The position numbers and the translations under genes are program-made. From Balamuthia mandrillaris (taxonomy: Eukaryota; Discosea; Longamoebia; Balamuthiidae), in assembly GCA_031835245.1 (NCBI GenBank), contig JAVKOQ010000198.1:32677-96676 (forward strand): a DNA stretch of 64,000 nucleotides, in the 5' to 3' direction. Under the pieces are notes generated by a model. That model worked only from the letters and a program-made list of their open reading frames with translations, did not search any database and was not told where the DNA came from. Positions 51,639 through 62,844 of this stretch are shown here, one piece after another. Numbering within the stretch: position 1 is the first letter of the stretch; every line of letters begins with the position of its first letter.

Positions 51639-52316
51639 TTGGGCGAGGAGAAACAGAAAGCGACACACAATTGGAGGCAGCTGGAGATGCAGGCAAGCAA
51701 AGGCTTCGGAAGGTTGGAAGACTATGGTGACGATGACCTGGATGTAACCCCTACCATAAAGACTTTCAACGAGAAAGAGCCGGGCGGCAAACACATGTTC
51801 CGCATGAAGAAGAAAAAGATGGACCCCATTTGGGAGACCGTCAGCCTCAACTACGTCGTTCCAGGTCCTGCCAACGAGCTTCACATCTTCGTTCACGATA
51901 GCATTGCTCTGCCTACCTCCAAGAAAGCCTACAGCCAACTCACCTTCCTCTGTGAGGGCACCAAACGAAACCTCTCCGAAAAGATCGCCGCAAGTATAAT
52001 GCAGGAGGACCGTCTTCGAGTTTTGTATGATCCTCACACTTGGAAGGTATTAGAAGTTGAAAGCTTGGATGGAGATAAGCTGGCCAAAGAGGGAATGGAG
52101 GATGTGGTTGAGGTATCTTTCGAAGAGACCTCAAGAAAGAAAAGAAGACCGCGAGGCTCTACAGGAAGCAGGCTAGAAGTGGAGGATGAAGAGGAAGAAG
52201 AAATTGATAGACTGAGGAGAGATAATGCGGTGTTGCGAAGAAAAGTTAGGAAAGCAAAAGAGGAAGCCAAGAAATGGCACGAAGAATATCTCAAGGCCGT
52301 TGGCAAACAACCCTAA
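51639..52316 (+). CDS. Hypothetical coiled-coil protein
   Basis: Intron-free 225-residue frame (or 209 from Met 51687). I do not recognise it. Residues ~60-165 look like a folded domain with alternating beta and helix (NELHIFVHDSIALPTSKKAY, TFLCEGTKRNL, RVLYDPHTWKVLEVESLDG), followed by a basic RKKRRPRG block that may be a nuclear signal. The C-terminal helix (EIDRLRRDNAVLRRKVRKAK) has leucine-zipper spacing. The 5' end overlaps the possible N-terminal exon of the hydrolase on the other strand. Confidence 0.7.
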   Translation: MGEEKQKATHNWRQLEMQASKGFGRLEDYGDDDLDVTPTIKTFNEKEPGGKHMFRMKKKKMDPIWETVSLNYVVPGPANELHIFVHDSIALPTSKKAYSQLTFLCEGTKRNLSEKIAASIMQEDRLRVLYDPHTWKVLEVESLDGDKLAKEGMEDVVEVSFEETSRKKRRPRGSTGSRLEVEDEEEEEIDRLRRDNAVLRRKVRKAKEEAKKWHEEYLKAVGKQP

Positions 52317-52405
52317 TGAGTGTCATAGTGAAAACCGCAGTTGTATATCTTCAAAAAGAGAGACAACAATTACGTTCATTTCTGTTCTTGCCTCTTTCTC
52401 TTTGA

Positions 52406-53600
52406 TCACTCGGACTTGTTGTTTTGGTTCCATGCTGAGAGTTTGTGAGACAAACTCGAATGAGCCAAGCGAACGCACAAAGAAAGGCACAGGAGACCGA
52501 AGTAGCCCGACATGCAAGACAAGGGTTGGGTCATAGAAAGACATAAGAACGCCACCCCCATCGATTCTAGCTTCTCCTTCAGCTTTCCTTCCATTGATGC
52601 CCGTAAGTTTCGAGGTGTTATTCCTTTGTATCGCGAGTAATAGAAGTCCTCTACCCGTACCTGCATGTGATAGAAATAACTCAGTTAAACAAACGGTGAG
52701 AAAAAGAAGACGAAGAGGAAGAGGAAGAACAAGAAGAACAAGAAGAAGACTAACCAAACCAATCGCTATTTCATAAGCGATAACAGACCCACAGATTCCA
52801 AGGTAGGATACCAACCCCACAACCGACATGCCGGAGTAGTCTGTTGCCATCAAAAGACCCCAGATTGCAAATACGTTCACCACCTTATCGCAAAACGCTG
52901 TTCGTCAAACTCCAACGATTAGTAATGGAACCTAATAGAGCGAAGCGGGAAGAGAGAGGAGAGACGAGAGAGCGCGAAAAGAGAGGAAGAGAGAAGAGAA
53001 GCAGGGAAGAGAACGATGAAGAGAGAAGACACATTGGAGACACGAACCGTCTAAAAACGATCCGAGCAGCGGATCGGCGGAATAGCCCATGTCCCTATGG
53101 GCCACCGCCACAATGCCATCCAAGTGGTCCAAAAAGTCGTGAAGGAGGACCAAAAGAAAGGCCGCCCAATGGGCCTCCGCTTTGACGCAGCCCATGATGG
53201 GGATGACCAGCAAGGTTCGGCTGAGCGTCACGATGTTCGCCGTGAAGACGAAGTACTCCCTCCCGCTGAGCCGGACGGAGCGAGGGACCCGCTTCACGAG
53301 AGGAGTGATCCCTGTTTGCAGCGGAGAGTAGACGTAGAGGTCATACCACTCCACCTGTACAAACAAAAAGCCAAACGTGAGCACAGAAGAATGCAGGAAA
53401 GGAAGATGGAGACGGACCATGACGAAAAGAAAGCTTTCTATCCAGAGAAGGATGGCCAAAGGCCACTCTGGCACGGGTTTTTGCTTCAGCTCCTGAAGAA
53501 GAACTTGCGGAGTCTTTCTTGGCCGAGCCTCGCCTTTCTTCCCCTCGGCCTCTTCGGGTTGAGCCTGCGCTTTCGTGCTTTCCACCAGTACGTGGCTCAT
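52406..53600 (-). CDS. CDP-alcohol phosphatidyltransferase family protein
   Basis: Integral membrane enzyme of phospholipid synthesis. Inferred exons (minus): 53600-53418, 53354-53048, 52897-52755, 52660-52406. The intron 53417-53355 is 63 nt, in frame and stop-free, so retention would add 21 residues. The signature is DHLDGIVAVAHR...GSFLDAFCDK, with all four Asp of the D-x2-DG...G-x3-D-x3-D core. The usual A-R pair reads A-V, and there are about five extra residues before the second half. Membrane-like segments include WPLAILLWIESFLFVM, ANIVTLSRTLLVIPIMGCV, and GLVSYLGICGSVIAYEIAIG. The N-terminus is Lys/Glu-rich and soluble. Product (PI, PG, cardiolipin or other) not determinable. Confidence 0.85.
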
Positions 53601-54091
53601 TTTTTTTGCTCACTCGGGTGTACTCTGGGTTCGTGTGTTGTTTTCAAAACGATAAAAATTAAAAAAAAAATAACAAAACGAGAAAAAAAAATACTCTTCA
53701 CCACGTATGCTACTTTCTTTTAAGGGCGTGAATTAATCAGAAAAACAAACGGGGAATTATATCCTTTTATGTTATCGATGATGTCACAGTTACTTCTAAT
53801 TATGGAAATTATGACATCATGTATTCCATATAAAAGTTATGATGACGTCAATTCATTATTTTGTCGACAATGCTCATTTTCGGTGTTGTTGCTGCGGAGT
53901 TGCGCTGTTGTTCGCTCTTGCTGCGTTCTGTTTGTGGGGCCAGCAGACAGGTTCCCCGAGAAGAGAATTAACCCCCGTATGTCCGAAGTCATTGCCTATC
54001 ATTGCCTTGCGTCTGGTGGACTCGCAGCACCAGAGGTTCTTGAGGTTGAAGTACCAAAATGTATTAGAACTGTGCATAACTTCTTCATTCT
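53601..54091. promoter_or_regulatory. Promoter region of the CDP-alcohol transferase with CRE-like cluster
   Basis: Three CRE-like octamers at 53779-53786 (TGATGTCA), 53812-53819 (TGACATCA) and 53843-53850 (TGACGTCA), spaced 33 and 31 bp. The palindrome TTGTCGACAA follows at 53861-53870. The rest is the 3' side of the membrane-protein gene; no other coding sequence seen. Confidence 0.55.
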
Positions 54092-55319
54092 TCAGCTAAA
54101 GTTGACAACATTCCGGCGGGTTGCTCTCTTCTTTTTGTGTCTCCACCAAAGGAGGCCTCCTCCAACTGCAAACAATATCAAACCCAGCACCGCCGCGGTG
54201 ACGCTAAGCGCAGGAATCAACGCATCCGAGTCGTTGTCATCTTTCTCCTCCTCTTCATCCTTCCCTTCGCTGAAGACAATGCTGATGTCAGGATCGAAAA
54301 AGATGTTCTCTGACCCAGCAAAGATGATGTCAATGTCCTTTCCCACCAATTCTCCATCCACCAACAGGTTTGGCCCAGCAACCGCGTTGGTGTGTTCGAA
54401 GCCCCATTCCTCTTCTTCTGCCAACTCTTGCGAGAAGCTTGGGGGCTGTTGCACTGTAAATGTTGTCTGTTTCATTTACCGTTATCAAAAGAAGAGTAAA
54501 CAAAGAACGAGTGGGGGTGCGGGAAGGAAGGTAGTTAGATACAAACTTGAACGAAATGAAGGGTGAGAACGGGTTCGTCTCGGCTTCTCATTTTGAACGG
54601 AACTTGGTACTGTTTCGGAAGACCATCAAAGTGAAAGACCTCAAACAAAGGGCCGGGAAGAACTGGTCGAGCTAAATAATATCTGTTTGTCCAGGTGAGG
54701 GTGAAGTAACGGTCCGGTTCTTCGGTGATGTTGAAGGTAACGGGTGAGTAGTTGCTTATACGCAGGCTATATCGAGCGCTGATGTCTCTCAGCTCTAAAG
54801 TCCTATTACTCATCCCATTTCTTTTTGTTTGCTTTGAGTTGTTAGCCATAAAGCAAGGTTCTTGGTAAGAGACGAAACGCACGTGATAGTTAAGTCCGTT
54901 GAGTTCTTAGGGATGGCCTCAAATATAATAGTTAGGACAGCGTCTCCAGCGAAGTCGGCAGTTGTCCACCGAAACTTTTTTCTTGGAATAAGTTCCTCAA
55001 CAACCCAAGTCTGGTTTCGTAGGTCGATAAAAGGGCCGGTGACTGCTTCAGGGGACGTACAGTTCAAGGCCGGCTGTCCTAGAAAAGAAGTGGCACAACA
55101 AGAACAGCCAGAGGTCTCCTTTAGACCTACTATGTCCCAACTCCAGAAGTCCTCGGTGCGAATGGTGAGGCCATCGTTGCCCTTGGCATAAAGCTTGAGA
55201 GAAGGCTCGTTTGCAGGCCACTGTGCAATAAAATTGTCGCCCTCCAGTTCGACCAAGGCGAGACTCAGCGGAGGCAGCAAGACGCAGAGAAGCCCCAAGA
55301 TGAAAATTATGATGGGCAT
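54092..55319 (-). CDS. Type I membrane protein, tandem copy A (unknown family)
   Basis: Inferred exons (minus): 55319-54883, 54820-54547, 54466-54092. A signal peptide (IIIFILGLLCVLLPPLSLAL) is followed by an ectodomain with FIAQWPANEPSLKLYAKG, a GCSCC cluster and a later LNC, then RYYLARPVLPGP. It continues into a short acidic stalk, one membrane helix (IPALSVTAAVLGLILFAVGG) and a basic tail ending NVVNFS. About 360 residues. N-glycosylation sequons (NCT, NQT, NST, NIT) are present. The exon structure and many residues are shared with the next gene, so they are tandem duplicates. Function unknown; a surface or endosomal receptor is possible. Confidence 0.85.
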
Positions 55320-55470
55320 GCTTGTTGCTGCCCTTCGTTCTTGTCTTTATGAATTCTATTATTAATGAAACGTGAACGATATTAACTCAACCGAATAAAG
55401 CTCGGGCAATGATCGGCAAAGTGTCCTAAGCAATAACACTAGTTTACACATATAAGAACGGACATGTTGC
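55320..55470. other. Short spacer between tandem membrane-protein genes
   Basis: 151 bp holding the 3' end of copy B and the promoter of copy A; AT-rich, no further motif recognised. Confidence 0.4.
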
Positions 55471-56327
55471 CTATGTGTCGCTAAAGTTGACAACATTGCT
55501 TTGGGCTATTCTCCTTGTTTTTTGCATCCACCAAAAGATACCACCAGCGATGGCCAACACTCCAACGAACAACACCACAGCCATGACACTCAGCCCAGCA
55601 ATCAGCGCCTCTGAGTCATCGTCCTCGTCCTCTTCCTCTCCATCCGTATCATCGCTAAAGAAGATGCTGAAGTCTGGATCGTAAAAGATGGTCTCCCCAC
55701 CAGCATGCATCACCACAATGTCTTTGCCCACCAACTCCCCATTCACAAAGACATCCTCTCCGGGGATGGGATCCACAATTTCGAAGCCCCATTCATCCTC
55801 TTCCTCCAACTCTCTGGATGCACTTGGAGGGTCACTCAGCAAAAATGTGGTCTGCGTGTATGAAGGTTAGCACCGTGGACGAGAAATAAAACAATAAAGG
55901 CAACAAGAAACAGAATAAAAAAAACTAAGATAAGGAAAAGGGGCATACAGGAGAGAGAAGGGATGAGAGAGAAACGAACTTGAACAAATTCGAGATGGAG
56001 GATGGGTTGGTCCCTGCTTTGCATCTTCAAACCAATCTGATACTCCCCAGGCGCACCATTGGGGCTGAACATGCCAAACAAAGGACCTGGAAGCACTGGT
56101 CGGTTCAAGTAGTATCTGTTGTACAAGAAGAGGGCAAAGTAACGCTCCGGTTCTTCCGTGATGTTGAATGTCGTCGGCTTGTAGTTGCTTATATGCACGC
56201 TGTATCTTAAGCTGTCTGCAGTCAACAGCAAAGTTCGATTTGTCTTTCCATTGCTTGTGCAGCTTACATTAGCATCACAAACACCGATAGGCTCTCTCTA
56301 CCCTTTTTCTGATTCTTCCTCACTATT

Positions 56328-56371
<44 letters not shown>

Positions 56372-56842
56372 AAATCATACTTCTTAACATTTAACAAACC
56401 TGATGGAAAGACTTGTTGTGTTCTGCGGAACGTCCTCGAAGGTGATCTCCAGAAGAGCGTCTCCAGCCCAGTCCCTCGTGCTCCACCGCACTTTCTGTCG
56501 GGGCACAAGCTCTTCCACCTCCCAACTCACGTTTTTCAGGTTGACGGAAGAGCCGGTCACCACCTCCGGCGTGCTGCAGTTCAACACGGATTGTCCCACA
56601 AAAGAGGCTTTGCAACAAGAGCAACCGGACCTCTCCTGAACAGCCAACACGTCCCAAGTGAAAAAGTCTTCTGTTCTTCTGTCTCCTTGCTGGTTCTTGG
56701 CGTAGAGTTGGGTGGACGGTTCGTTGGCGGGCCAGCGGGCGATGTAGTCCTTGCCCTCCACCTCCACCAACGCCAGGCTCCGAGAAGGAAGGAGCAGGCA
56801 ACATACAAGCAGCGAGAACACGGAGACAAGCGAAAGAGTCAT
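55471..56842 (-). CDS. Type I membrane protein, tandem copy B (unknown family)
   Basis: Inferred exons (minus): 56842-56400, 56262-55980, 55851-55471. Paralogue of the adjacent gene with the same three-exon layout and phases. Shared features: signal peptide, ARWPANEPSTQLYAK, GCSCC and LNC, ITEEPERYFALF, NRYYLNRPVLPGPLFGMF, QSRDQPILHLEFVQ, the juxtamembrane block VNGELVGKDIVVMHAGG then IFYDPDFSIFFSDD, a membrane helix and the tail NVVNFSDT. An in-frame ATG at 56902 would add a non-signal extension; 56842 places the signal peptide at the start. Intron 1 has (CT)n on the plus strand, so GA in sense. Confidence 0.85.
56329..56371 (-). repeat. (CT)n, GA in sense, in copy B intron 1
   Basis: CT on the plus strand within a minus-strand intron, so GAGAGA in the transcript; one of the few antisense-oriented arrays. 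Confidence 0.94.
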
Positions 56843-57294
56843 TGTAAGTATTTTTCTTGTCAAAACAGTTTGCCTTGCGTGAGGCTGTTTTATTGTGTGC
56901 AACGGAATAATTTATCCGAAATTAAAAATACAAGAATAAAGGAAAGGATTCTTTAATTATCCTCTGATTTCCTCTTGACAGAGTTTTTTTGTGTGGGTTT
57001 TTGTGTTGTTGCCATTGTGGCTGGTTGTGTGGGAAAACTCGTCATTTTCCCTTGCACAAGAGAGAAGAAGAGAAAAGCAAAAGCAAAAGAAGAAATGCCT
57101 CCGCACACGCGTGGAATTCTTCTGGAAGGATATTTTTTTTTTTTGCTATAATTCCTGGAAAATTTTTGAAATTTTGGACGGAGAAAAAGAAAAGAAAAAA
57201 GAGTGCCTGCTGCTCTTGGGTGGTGTGGTTTACCCCGCCGGCTGAAAAACAAAAGAAAACAAAAAAAAAAAGCGTAGCGGCCAAACTCTGAGCG
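56843..57294. promoter_or_regulatory. Divergent promoter copy B / XPO5
   Basis: 452 bp between start codons. It has poly-T (57127-57139) and poly-A runs and a purine-rich block; no CRE or TGTCGACA found. No convincing coding sequence. Confidence 0.45.
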
Positions 57295-60200
57295 ATGGAC
57301 GATAAGATTTACGACACCTTGATCAAGGCGGTGCGTACCATTCATTCCGCCAAAGCCACGGCCGAGCAGAGAAGATTGGCTCAACTGGTTACGTATCGTG
57401 GTCATCCTCTCACTCCTTGCTTTTTTTTTTTTGTGCTTCTCGCTCTCTCTCTCCTTTGCTGATTCTTTTCCGAAACACAATAGTACTGCGAAGAGTTCAA
57501 ATGCAAGCAAGAAAACTTGTCCATCTACGGCTTTGCTTTGGCCATGAAACATAACGCGGAGGAGGTCCGCTTCTTTGGGCTGCACTTGGTGGAGCACGTT
57601 ATTCGTCAACGGTGGGCCGGCATGAGCAGCGAGGACAAACTGTTGATGAAAAAGAACACTTTGGAGTACTTGGCAAAAGTAAGTCTCTCGTTTCCTCTCT
57701 CTCTCTCTCTCTCGATCTTCCTCTCTTTCGTTCGTTCTCTTTCTTGACCTTTCTCACTCTCTCTTGCTCCTGTTTTGCCTCGCTTTTGATTTTGAACCAC
57801 GACTAGGGAACAAAAGCACTGGCAGAAGAGAAGCCGTTCATTAAAGAAAAGGCCGTCTCGTTGGTGATAGATATCGCCTTGCGAGAATGGCCGCAGCACT
57901 GGAGCGACTTGTTGGACCTCTTGGTCAAAATTGCTGGACTCGGTGTATGTTTCTTTCGCCTCCTTGTCACCTAACTTACCGACCAAACTCGTTCTTTGTG
58001 GCCTATCTGCCGTAACAGGACGTTCAACTGGAGCTCATTCTCATCGCGCTTCGTAATCTGTGCGACGAGATTCACCTGTTCGATCTCCGCCTTACCGATA
58101 AGCGAAAGCATGCCTTAGCCAAAGGGCTGAAGGATGCATTGCCTGATGTCCTCACTTTTTTCAACAAGTTTCTCGAGACCCAGTTCACTGTGTACAAGCA
58201 GGCACAACAACAGAGCGAGCAAGGAGGTGCACAAGCCGAGGTACAATCTCACTCCCGAGGAAAGAAAGCCACATCCCTTTTCTCACAACTTTTGTCAACA
58301 GCAGGATACTTTGCGGAAATCTAAGCACTTGGTCGCAACCGCTTTAACCACATTATTATCTTTCTGTGAGTGGTTGGACATTGACAATGTTGTCTCCTAT
58401 AACTTTGGCACTATCTTTTGCTCGCTGTTGATGGAGCCTGATTTCAGAATGGTATGCTCTTTTTGATTATCCGTTTTACCAACAATACTAACCTCTTCTT
58501 TCAGCTCTCTTGTCAGTGTCTTCTCGCGTTAAAGCTCAAGTCCGGACAAAGACAAGCATACCTCTTTCCTTTTGAGTTCATGGACACCATTTCCGCCGCT
58601 ATGGCTGTTAAGAAAGATGATGAGGAAGACAATGAGTTCCGTAGAAAGATGGGAGAGGTAATCTTCTTCTGAAGAAGTTCTTAAACATTTGCTTATGCTT
58701 TCTTCCCAGTTTTTAGATTCACTTGGGCAAGCGCACTTAGACTCTGAAAATACAGATATTCCTCCTAAATATGATCTGTAAGCTTATTCTTTTCTTCTTG
58801 TTCTTCTTTCTTCTTTCTTATTTATTCTTTTCTTCTTCTCCTTCTCTTAGCACTAATGTTGTTGTTTTTTAAAAAAATTGTGGTTCAGGTATTTGCAAAT
58901 AATGTTAGCGGTTTCCAACTACGAATGTTTGCAAGTGGCTCAATACGGCTTTAAGTTCTGGGTTCGTTTTTTGCAGAACCCTACAATGAAAAACGTATGT
59001 CACTCTTCTTTGCCTCTCTGTTTCTCTCCTTCCGGTGCATACTTAACGAAGGGTGTTTCATTTATCAGCAAGCTGCGTTCATTCAGTTGATTCCACAGCT
59101 CTTGATGACATGCGGTAACAAGATTGACAAACTCCCATTCGAACTGACAGAAGAGCAGGAGCGTCTGGTGGAACAAATGGGAGAACAGTCACTCTTGGCA
59201 GCGATGGAATTTCTCAATAACGAATTTGAAGACATTAACGATTATCATGTTTTCCTTGGGGCCTTTCGGTCTCGCCTGCTTTTGGTGCTTCAAGAACTTG
59301 TTGTGTTACAGGTACATTTTATTTTTGTTCTTACTTTTTAATTATTTTGACCGTCTTTGCATTCAGCCCGAAATGAGTTTGCAGTACATTGTGGAGCGTC
59401 TGGCGCACATCGTCCAAAAAATTGATGAGCAAGGTGCCAGCGAAAACTTTGTGTTGAGCATGCATCTAGAAGGCGCGATCACCTTCTTAGAATGTGTGAA
59501 TAGACACATTTCAGAACGAATGCTCAAAGAGGTATCATTCTATATTCGCTTGAACTTCCAATTTTCTTTCTCTGTGATCTTAGACTTTCTGTCCTTCTGC
59601 AGAATAATCAGTTTGTAGGTTATGTGGAACAAGCGCTGAAGATTTTATTTGAGTTTAACACAACTGTGAGTATATTTTTTTCGTCTCTCATTTTTCGTTT
59701 GCATGCGTTCTTATATTATTCTTCCTCGCCTTCGTGCTCAGCAACCCCAACTCTTGGAATATCAACTCAAAGGATTGCGCAGCTTTACCACATATTACTC
59801 TCTGAAGCCGGATTCACTGCACTTCATCTTAGGCAAGGCTCTTAACTTGGCCATGTTCAGAGCGCCAAGTGAGGCCAATGCCGAAGACATGAAAGACTTT
59901 TCTGCAAGTACCGTCTCTGCTCGTCGCCAAGCTTGTTGTTGCGTCATTCACGTGTGCAAAGAGACGCCACATTTGTTGCTGGTTAGTTTTTGGCTTTTTC
60001 TCATGCTTTGTTGCCGTACTAAAAGAGCTTGTTAACTAGCCCTTCTTCGACAAATTTGGAGAGATGGTGATGCAAATGCAGTCGCAGGTGTTCGACACGG
60101 AAAGAATTCTTCTCAACGAAGCCCTTGTTGCTGTCAGGTAACATCATCCTTGATGTGGTTCTTGTTGTCTTAATGACTCAACTGGGTTTTTTTTTTTTTT

Positions 60201-62252
60201 GAAAAAGCAATGCGATGAACGACTTTGAACAGCAGAGCTTATTTATAACACGACTATTAGAAGAACCGCTGCAAGAATGGCAATCGGAAGTCCTTTCTTC
60301 TTGCATCTCAGAGCCGGAAAGCTTGGTTAATTTCTTGGGCATTAGCCAGGCTCAGTTTGAGGCGGTGAAGCAAGGAGAAACCACTATCTCACCTGATCAC
60401 GAGAAAGCCATACGACGGATGTGTTACATTATCCAAATGTTTAACGTTGTTGCCAAACGAGCAAAACCGACGGAACAAAGAGGACAAACACCGCAACATC
60501 CGTTGGCACCACATCTAAAGAAGATACTTCCGAACTTGCTTACCTTTATGAGGAGTTTGCATGCCTTGTGGGCGCCTAACATTCGTGCCACGATTCCTGA
60601 AGCTTGTCAAAGAGTATTTGAGCCAGAACAAGATGAGATTGTCGAGTTGCTTGGTAACCTGTCTCTTTGCTGCTTTGATCATACTTTCTCTCCCCTACCC
60701 TCTCCGTCTCTGTTCTTTCTTGGAGTTGTTGACATAAATTTAATAGGAAAACCTGCAGCAAAGAAGGTAGAAGGGCAGTCACCTTTCTATTATCAAATGA
60801 AGGCTGTACAATCGAGGGTAGCCCTTATGCGGAGAACGAGGTACCTTATGACTGTTATTCTGTTAAAGAATTGCAGCAAAGTTTTGCTTACACTCAATGG
60901 TTTTTTTGTTCAGCTACGAGTTGTTAGGCAAACTTGCTTTTCTAGGAGAGCAATTTTATGGGCTTCCTTCGTTGACCGACCTGCTGATCAACTCTGTATT
61001 CGCCCATATTGAGCACATTGAAAATCGGCACCTCGCTCTGCTTTTACGTATTTTACTGCTCCACTCTTTTTGAACCGTTTTTTCTAAAGTAACTCACACG
61101 TTTTCTCTATATTCTTTTCATATACTTTAGAGCTATTTATTCCGCCGTTCATCAAGAACTGCCCTCAACAGTATTGGCAATCTCTTCTCACCACTTTATT
61201 GCCACCCATCTTCACTTTCATTGGCACTCGTCTTACCGAAGGATGGAACGCCCTTCTCTCTCATCAACCTTCTCAACAACAGTACGCCAACTCCTCTTTT
61301 CTTCCCTTCTTTGTTTAACAAAACAGCAATCTGAATTTTTTTTGTTTATTTGTAGAAGCGGTTCTGCCACAAGAACCACAACGGAAGCAGAGATCCTGGA
61401 GGATAAGACCTTGCGGGATCTTAGCCGCAAGTTTACCTCGTGGCTTTGGGCGCGTATTCGCGTGGAGAAAGGCAAACCTGATCCACTCAACTCTGTTACC
61501 TCAATCGCCTTTCTGTTTTCCTCTCCGGTGCGTTTATTCTTTTCTTTTTCGGGCTAAACCTGTTTCTTTAAATTTTTTTCCTGATGGTTTGGGGTTCGAT
61601 GTGATGCAGGAAATAGCAACGCCAGTGGTCGGCCTGTTGATTTGTTGTTTATCATGGCCTGACTCTGCCGCTTCTCGCCAGGCCGTCAACACCTGTCTTA
61701 TCCTTGTTCCCTATTTACTTCGTACGCACTTATTCTCTTGTTCTGCTCTTGCCTTCATCGTCTTCGTTCTTCTGCTTTTTCTTCTCACCTCTCTTTCTCT
61801 CTGTCCATAAAAATATAGAGCATGAGGCATTCAGTCAGCTGATAGGCAAGGAAATGACGGTCTCCATCCTACAAGCCCTCAACCAAACCTTGGCCCCGGA
61901 GGCCTCCCGCTCCTACCTCCAGCTGCTCTGCCAGCTCTACCTCCACCCCAACACCTCCGAGCTGGCTCAATCCGTGCTCTCCTCCCTTCCCGACATCGAG
62001 CAGGAGGACTTGGCTGGTTTTCATCGCAGCTTGGCTGGCAAGAAGGAGGCAGGGCAGATGGCGGACAAGCAGCTCGTCCCGCTGTTCCAAAAGGTGTTGG
62101 CGCCGATCATGGGCGGCAACAAGCCCAGAAGAAGCATTGGGAACACGTCCGACTCGGCCTTCTTGCAGGCCATACGCGACCAGAAGAAGAGCGGGGCGAA
62201 CGTTTGGTTTGAGGGCACTGCTGACTTGGACTTGAAACACATTCTCAAGTGA
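57295..62252 (+). CDS. XPO5: Exportin-5 (karyopherin beta)
   Basis: Nuclear export receptor; in animals it exports pre-miRNA and other structured RNAs with RanGTP. Twenty inferred exons: 57295-57387, 57484-57678, 57807-57944, 58019-58240, 58304-58451, 58505-58657, 58710-58777, 58889-58994, 59069-59311, 59367-59531, 59603-59665, 59742-59981, 60040-60137, 60208-60653, 60747-60840, 60914-61047, 61131-61281, 61356-61527, 61610-61721, 61819-62252. Phases agree throughout. The N-terminal importin-beta-type repeat FGLHLVEHVIRQRW and following KKNTLEYLAK, then VSLVIDIALREWPQHWSDLL, match XPO5 closely, as do LLPPIFTFIGTRLTEGW and the C-terminal CQLYLHPNTSELAQ. The product is about 1170 residues, the usual length. 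The last exon is markedly GC-rich. Presence suggests a structured-RNA export pathway, though not necessarily miRNA. Confidence 0.94.
57695..57712 (+). repeat. Short (CT)n in XPO5 intron 2
   Basis: Sense CT array about 16 bases after the donor at 57679. Confidence 0.9.
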
Positions 62253-62394
62253 ATGAATGGAAGGAAGGACCAACACGTTATTTATTTATTGTTACTGTGT
62301 GTGTGGTTGGTACTGAGGAATTATAACAAACAAATAAGTTATGACTGAGGAGGGGCATAAGCTCAGTTTCTTTTTTCTCTTTTTGAAAAGTATT
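62253..62394. other. Convergent 3' region XPO5 / calmodulin
   Basis: 142 bp. TTTATTTATT at 62280-62289 reads AATAAATAAA on the minus strand and could be the calmodul­in polyadenylation signal. Confidence 0.5.
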
Positions 62395-62844
62395 TTACTT
62401 GGCCATCATCATCTTGACAAACTCCTCGTAGTTGATCATGCCGTCATCGTCAACATCGGCCTCTCGGATCATCTCGTTCACCTCCTCCTCGGAGAGCTTC
62501 TCGCCGAGGTTGGTCATCACGTGGCGCAGCTCTGCAGCAGAGATCTGGCCGTTGCCGTCTTTGTCAAAGACCTTGAAGGCCTCACGGATTTCGTCCTCAC
62601 CCTCTGCGTCCTGCATCTTCCTCGCCATCATGGTGAGGAACTCTGGGAAATCGATGGTGCCGTTGTTGTCCGTGTCCACCTCCTGAATCATTTCCCGTAG
62701 CTCAGCCTCCGTGGGATTCTGTCCCAGCGAGCGCATTACTGTGCCAAGCTCCTTCGATGTGATCTTGCCGTCACCGTCTTTGTCGAACAAGGAGAAAGCC
62801 TCCTTGAACTCGGCGATCTGCTCTTCGTTGAGTTGTTCCACCAT
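62395..62844 (-). CDS. Calmodulin
   Basis: Intron-free, 149 residues, the normal calmodulin length, starting [20 protein letters not shown]. Four EF hands with canonical loops [36 protein letters not shown] and [12 protein letters not shown], each with the 12th-position Glu. Nearly identical to other eukaryotic calmodulins, with the conserved linker [14 protein letters not shown] calcium sensor of the cytosol. Codon use is GC-rich and strongly biased, as expected for a highly expressed gene. Confidence 0.98.
   Translation of the reverse strand: MVEQLNEEQIAEFKEAFSLFDKDGDGKITSKELGTVMRSLGQNPTEAELREMIQEVDTDNNGTIDFPEFLTMMARKMQDAEGEDEIREAFKVFDKDGNGQISAAELRHVMTNLGEKLSEEEVNEMIREADVDDDGMINYEEFVKMMMAK

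Noticed and set aside
56953-57609. Minus-strand frame overlapping the XPO5 start
   Set aside because: It runs antisense through XPO5 exons and AT-rich promoter; no recognisable protein.
2322-57712. Short open frames encoding SLSLSLS or ERERERE runs
   Set aside because: These are read-through of the (CT)n/(GA)n arrays in introns and have no other coding character.
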